Part shown: in pieces, positions 6,446 to 10,173 of the stretch | Numbering within the stretch: the stretch's first letter is position 1 | How the letters are laid out: the number at the start of each line of letters is the position of its first letter | Source: Chlamydiota bacterium | Lineage (GTDB): Bacteria; Chlamydiota; Chlamydiia; Chlamydiales; SM23-39 | Direction: 5' to 3' | NCBI GenBank assembly: GCA_027459365.1 | Contig: DAIDIM010000102.1 | Span: 1 to 10,173 of the forward strand | Length of the DNA: 10,173 nt | The notes under the pieces: model-generated | The model's input: only the letters and a program-made list of their open reading frames with translations | Database searches by the model: none | Told to the model about the DNA's origin: nothing | Program-made: the position numbers and the translations under genes

Positions 6446-7087
6446 TTACTCCTGCTCGAGCTTCAATGTTCCCCAAGTTGCCGGATGCTGCTCAATGTTG
6501 TACTCTTCGGAAGAGACAGCAAAATGCTGTGGTGCACCACCTGTTCGATTGATCCGATAGGTAAAACCAATTCGAGAAAAGCTTAACGGGTCAAATCCAT
6601 GCAAACAATGAGCCGGAATTTCCACGCTTAAGCTATATCCTTTTTTCTCGATTTTTGGTGTCACTTGCAAATCTTCAGGATGGCAGAGACGATGCATATC
6701 ATCTCCACGAAAGCGGGTGATTTCCCTTCCATAAAAATTTTGTGCAAGAGCTGGGAAAAAAACAAAATGATGACAGAACTTTGAAACAGTTGCCTTTGTT
6801 TTCATATCACGTGTGTCAATGAAGACTTCAATGCTATCCCCTTTGCGAAAATCCCCTTCTCCAATCTTTTGAAACGGGACTTTAACGTTAAAATGAAAGG
6901 CCAATTTGTCAACTGTCCAACCTGTGTAGACATCTGCAAAAGAGTCTTCTGCGAGGAGATCTGAAGTAGAAGGGAGAAGGTGCTCCTTATCGGGTTTTAA
7001 TTTGCCTCTGGAAGTATTACAATCCGCTGTGATTCCAAAAAATTGAACAGGTGATAAAGAAGGGGTGTCATCATCAAATAATCCCAT
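6446..7087 (-). CDS. CBM9/DOMON-like carbohydrate-binding-fold protein
   Basis: 213 aa with no signal peptide or membrane segment, so probably cytosolic. The order of motifs fits the carbohydrate-binding module family 9-like beta-sandwich: LAFHFNVKV (62-70), GDSIEVFIDTRD (83-94), GYSLSVEIPAHCL (150-162), IGFTYRINRTGG (173-184), and the closing HPATWGTLKL (201-210), which resembles the RWGtLxL ending of this family. Family members bind sugars or act as accessory domains in secreted enzymes; a free cytosolic copy is unusual and its ligand is unknown. It starts six bases after the PpiD-like stop; AAGGAG at 7100-7105 lies within the end of that gene, 12 bases before the ATG, so translation is probably coupled. 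Whether it works with GcvH is unknown; the link is position only. Confidence 0.6.
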   Translation of the reverse strand: MGLFDDDTPSLSPVQFFGITADCNTSRGKLKPDKEHLLPSTSDLLAEDSFADVYTGWTVDKLAFHFNVKVPFQKIGEGDFRKGDSIEVFIDTRDMKTKATVSKFCHHFVFFPALAQNFYGREITRFRGDDMHRLCHPEDLQVTPKIEKKGYSLSVEIPAHCLHGFDPLSFSRIGFTYRINRTGGAPQHFAVSSEEYNIEQHPATWGTLKLEQE

Positions 7088-7093
7088 AACTTT

Positions 7094-9328
7094 CTAAAGC
7101 TCCTTCATTGGTATTTGTAAGCAGGATTTAGATAGCACCATTTTGGCAACATATCGTTGCGCATCTTGTGCAATCATTTCCTGGCCAAGTGTGATTTGTT
7201 CTAATATCGGTTCAGAACTCGTTTGTCTTTTTTCAAAGTAGAAAAAGGAGACATTTCCATCTGCTGGCACATAAACAGGTGACCAATCATTTGGATTCAT
7301 TGTAAAGACTTGGTTCAACATCCATTCATCCTTTGTTGTACGCTGAATTAAGGACATTTTTTTTATCAGCTTAAATTGGTTCATCACATTGTCATTGCTT
7401 TGATCCATTAACCAAACAGCCTCTTGATTTTTCTTGATCGAAGCAAGTGCATCATTCGCAATTTTTTCTAAACGATAATTGGCATAATTAGCAAGTGTCT
7501 CTTTTTCTTTGCCCATTTTCTTTAACAGGTCACTGAACACAATTTTTGCAATTTCTTCCTTAACAGTTGCAAAATATTTCCATTCACCATCCTTGCTTTG
7601 AAATAAAGAAGGGTGTTTTGATCGCATTTTCTTATATTCTGTTTCTAAAAAACGATCAGATACAAGACCCATCACACCAAGATCTTTTGCTTCCTGGAAT
7701 GTAAGGATATGTGTATCACTTTCTTTTGCAATGTTTGTGAAACGATAAAAAGTCAAGTCTCGATCAGAATATCTTTCCAATAACTCCTTGACAATGCAAT
7801 CCCCTTCCGCTGCACTTTCAATCAGTGTCGCCAATTCTCTAGGATTTTCGATCTCAGAAATGGAAATCCAATCTTTTGCAATCGACACTTTTGTCTCGGC
7901 ACCTTGTTTTTCCTGAAGCATTTTTGCAATCAGCTCAGGCTGTTTTTTTGCCCACTCTCTTCTTGCAAATTGATCCATTTTTACACGATTCGAAGATGAC
8001 ATTTTTTCTAGGATTTGAAAACGCTCAGCAATTGTATTTGCCTTTTCTAAAAAAGGGAATGTGTAGACTAAAAGATCCCAATGATTCGATTCAAGTTGCC
8101 AATCAAGAACTGCTTTTAATGGCGCGCGAAGCCCCACCTCGTCAAGCGTTACCGAAGCGATATTCATACGATAAAAGCTCTGCACAAGAAGAGGTGCAAG
8201 TTCTGCAACCTTTTCTATTGGTAGAATGGAATCTGGAAGAGATAGGCGGTTCAGATTGCCTGAAATTGCATACAAATAAACTTCAAAATCAATCAAGTCT
8301 TGCCCTGTTTTCAAATGCAAACTCTCTGGCCATTCATATTTATGAATGACAAATTCTTCATTCGCAAATGCAGCAAAATCTTTATAGGGAAGCATATCTT
8401 CAAATGTTGCATAACCCGCTGTCTGAAGGATCTTGCGAAATAAAAGAACTGCTCTCCATGCCTCTATGGCACTCTTTTCATCCATTCCAATTGTCCGAAG
8501 ATGCTCATGCATTGTGATCGCATTCTTTTTTCCCATTTTTTCTAAGGATTGTTCAAAATTACGTACAAGATTTGCTTGCGCCTCCTCTTTCGTGACGTAA
8601 AATCCTTTGAGTTCAGCACATTTTGCAACATTCAAAATAAACGATGCCGACAGCTCTACAAAATGAGGACCAAACCAATCACTCAATGAATGAAATCCAA
8701 AGAGCGCCATATCAGCATATTGCAGATAGGGATCTTGCTTTACCCATGTTGCCTGTTTTGTATACTGCGCTAAGACTCTACGAATAAGCTCTGGCGGACA
8801 AATGGCGCTTTGTTGATATAGGGTACAGAGATGGGAAAAAGTCTCTACAGATGCATGTTCCTGAGTCTTGAGAAATTCCCATTCCTTTGTAAAAGAGGGG
8901 ACAAACTGTTCCCAAGCAAAACGTGCATTGATGAAGAGTGCTTCTGGATTTTCATAGCCCCGATAATTTTTTACCCTGTCCAGGCGGTTCGCGAGATCCT
9001 CTTTCATATAATCGAAATATTCTTCCACGATCAATTCTGCGATCCCATTTGCGAGTAAATCATTACGGATGACTCCGTCATTGCATAGATTTGGAATGAC
9101 TCCTTTATCCATATCCTTGCAATCTGTCGCAATAAAACGGGAGAGATGTTGCATTGTCGATTGCATGATTGGGGAACCATCAATATTTTCGCCAACTTTA
9201 CGATCTTTTGAACGTCCATCATACGTCATGTAGGTATCAAAAACGCCGGCAAATGCAAACGAAGCAATAATCAAAAAGGTGACGAAAATGAAGAACGCTT
9301 TTTGATATTTTTGAAAAAAACCTAACAT
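7094..9328 (-). CDS. Membrane-anchored PpiD/SurA-N-like periplasmic folding factor
   Basis: 744 aa. The start MLGFFQKYQKAFFIFVTFLIIASFAFAG, with a transmembrane segment at about residues 11-28, is laid out like the PpiD/SurA N-terminal anchor family, and VGENIDGSPIMQSTM (45-59) sits where those proteins have their G-x-x-I-x-x-x-x-I pattern. The remainder is strongly helical with no recognisable parvulin (PPIase) motif. The protein is expected to project into the periplasm and bind unfolded envelope proteins; isomerase activity is doubtful. It starts 12 bp after proS; AGGAAAGG at 9334-9341 gives a good ribosome site five bases from the ATG, overlapping the proS stop. It ends six bases before the next gene. 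Function is inferred from the N-terminal resemblance only; a chlamydia-specific chaperone-like protein is the broad reading. Confidence 0.55.
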   Translation of the reverse strand: MLGFFQKYQKAFFIFVTFLIIASFAFAGVFDTYMTYDGRSKDRKVGENIDGSPIMQSTMQHLSRFIATDCKDMDKGVIPNLCNDGVIRNDLLANGIAELIVEEYFDYMKEDLANRLDRVKNYRGYENPEALFINARFAWEQFVPSFTKEWEFLKTQEHASVETFSHLCTLYQQSAICPPELIRRVLAQYTKQATWVKQDPYLQYADMALFGFHSLSDWFGPHFVELSASFILNVAKCAELKGFYVTKEEAQANLVRNFEQSLEKMGKKNAITMHEHLRTIGMDEKSAIEAWRAVLLFRKILQTAGYATFEDMLPYKDFAAFANEEFVIHKYEWPESLHLKTGQDLIDFEVYLYAISGNLNRLSLPDSILPIEKVAELAPLLVQSFYRMNIASVTLDEVGLRAPLKAVLDWQLESNHWDLLVYTFPFLEKANTIAERFQILEKMSSSNRVKMDQFARREWAKKQPELIAKMLQEKQGAETKVSIAKDWISISEIENPRELATLIESAAEGDCIVKELLERYSDRDLTFYRFTNIAKESDTHILTFQEAKDLGVMGLVSDRFLETEYKKMRSKHPSLFQSKDGEWKYFATVKEEIAKIVFSDLLKKMGKEKETLANYANYRLEKIANDALASIKKNQEAVWLMDQSNDNVMNQFKLIKKMSLIQRTTKDEWMLNQVFTMNPNDWSPVYVPADGNVSFFYFEKRQTSSEPILEQITLGQEMIAQDAQRYVAKMVLSKSCLQIPMKEL

Positions 9329-9333
9329 ACCTA

Positions 9334-9341
9334 CCTTTCCT
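9334..9341 (-). promoter_or_regulatory. Ribosome binding site of the PpiD-like gene
   Basis: Reads AGGAAAGG on the minus strand, five bases before the ATG at 9328, and touches the last base of the proS stop codon. It supports that start and a shared transcript. Confidence 0.6.
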
Positions 9342-10173
9342 CAATAAGACCTAGCAAATAGTACACGAGAAGGACTTTTTTTACCTGTGAAAAGACAACA
9401 CCCTCCAACATGATCTATATGATGTGGAATGCATCGAATCGTCACGTTGAGCTCCTCTTTTACTTTTTTCTCAAATTCAGGATCGCGATTCCAATGGCAA
9501 AGGGCAAAGCCCCCTCCAATTTCATCCTCTTTCCCTTTAAAAAAGTCGTAAAAATCTTTTTGTGTGTTGATTTCAACAGTATTCGACTCTCTAAATTCTG
9601 TCGCTTTTTTCAACAGATTCTCGTGGATTTCATCCAGAAGAGTGGGAACTCTTTGTGCAATCTCAGCGCGCGCGACAAGAATCGTCTCTTTGTGTGGTTT
9701 ATCCCGTCTTGCGATGCCAAATTTCCCCTCCTCGATTTCCCTCATTCCTACTTCGATCCGAAGAGGTACCCCTTTTTTAATCCAGGACCAATTTTTTTCT
9801 CCACCGCGCATCTCTCTTTTATCCACAATCACTTTAATGGATTCGCCACCATACATTTGCTTCTTTAGATCAGAGGCAATCTTCTCCGCATATTCCAAGA
9901 CCTTCGATTTTGTCTCTTCATTATGGATCACTGGAACGATCACAATCTGTGCTGATGCAATTTTTGGAGGGAGGACAAGTCCATCATCATCGCTGTGCAC
10001 CATGATAAGAGCACCAATTAGGCGGGTTGTGACGCCCCAAGAAGTTGTCCATGCAAATTCCCTCGTCCCCTCAAAACTTTGAAATTGAATCCCGCACGAT
10101 TTGGCAAAATTCTGACCTAAGAAGTGAGAGGTCCCTGCCTGAAGCGCCTTTTTATCTTGCATCATCGCTTCAA
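9341..10173 (-). CDS. proS: Prolyl-tRNA synthetase, archaeal/eukaryotic type, C-terminal 276 residues
   Basis: The gene runs off the window edge: the frame stays open upstream of the first visible ATG (Glu-Ala precede MMQDKKALQAGTSHFLGQNF), so the N-terminal part of the class II catalytic domain is missing. Visible parts, numbered from that first Met: the catalytic tail with class II motif 3, TSWGVTTRLIGALIMVHSDD (41-60, Arg48), then LPPKIASAQIVIVPV leading into the anticodon-binding domain (about 72-170), then a C-terminal domain ending SRVLFARSY. A C-terminal Tyr, and no inserted editing domain between motif 3 and the anticodon domain, fit the short archaeal/eukaryotic class (type 3) rather than the long bacterial class. 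The enzyme charges tRNA-Pro with proline in the cytosol. It is first of the visible genes in the minus-strand run. Confidence 0.93.
   Translation of the reverse strand, partial: EAMMQDKKALQAGTSHFLGQNFAKSCGIQFQSFEGTREFAWTTSWGVTTRLIGALIMVHSDDDGLVLPPKIASAQIVIVPVIHNEETKSKVLEYAEKIASDLKKQMYGGESIKVIVDKREMRGGEKNWSWIKKGVPLRIEVGMREIEEGKFGIARRDKPHKETILVARAEIAQRVPTLLDEIHENLLKKATEFRESNTVEINTQKDFYDFFKGKEDEIGGGFALCHWNRDPEFEKKVKEELNVTIRCIPHHIDHVGGCCLFTGKKSPSRVLFARSY

Noticed and set aside
7876..8349. Plus-strand ORF of 157 codons inside the PpiD-like gene
   Set aside because: Antisense shadow of the PpiD-like coding region; no ribosome site or motif of its own.
1..10173. CRISPR arrays, tRNA or rRNA genes
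   Set aside because: No regularly spaced direct repeats, cloverleaf or rRNA-like segments were seen on either strand.

Overview
The window looks like a chromosomal segment of a chlamydia-like (Parachlamydiales-type) intracellular bacterium. This is inferred from AT-rich DNA, orphan long proteins of a kind typical of environmental chlamydiae, a stand-alone gcvH, and an effector-like gene. Nothing in the window proves the genus.

Layout. Positions 1-259 (+ strand) hold what reads as the 3' end of a gene interrupted by an in-frame TGA at 89-91. It converges on, and slightly overlaps, the next block. Positions 219-3727 (- strand) hold a two-gene unit: a 123-aa protein resembling only the C-terminal tail of a SAM-dependent methyltransferase, overlapping by 13 bp the start of a 1049-aa membrane-anchored AsmA/TamB-like protein. 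Positions 3743-5488 (+ strand) hold a 581-aa protein with no assured family; its C-terminal half carries motifs resembling an ADP-ribosyltransferase-type fold, and I read it as a possible host-directed effector. Positions 5489-6067 are gene-poor: one small minus-strand ORF with a good Shine-Dalgarno sequence, several small palindromes, and a complete miniature inverted-repeat element (MITE). Positions 6068-10173 (- strand) hold a tight operon-like run transcribed in the order proS (5' cut by the window edge), a PpiD/SurA-N-like anchored periplasmic protein, a CBM9/DOMON-like protein, and gcvH.

How it fits together. The minus-strand run mixes translation (prolyl-tRNA synthetase of the archaeal/eukaryotic type), envelope protein folding (PpiD-like) and a lipoyl carrier (GcvH); the short gaps suggest co-transcription. 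The AsmA/TamB-like protein also points to envelope biogenesis. Between these two minus-strand blocks, the 3.4-6.05 kb stretch carries a gene on the opposite strand, a truncated-looking gene, an orphan ORF and a MITE, the profile of a small rearranged or accessory island.

The clearest new signal is the MITE at 5877-6042. It is 166 bp long, has perfect 22-bp terminal inverted repeats, is flanked by a perfect 5-bp direct repeat CTTAT, and is palindromic almost to its centre. It sits 25 bp after the gcvH stop codon and carries no gene of its own.
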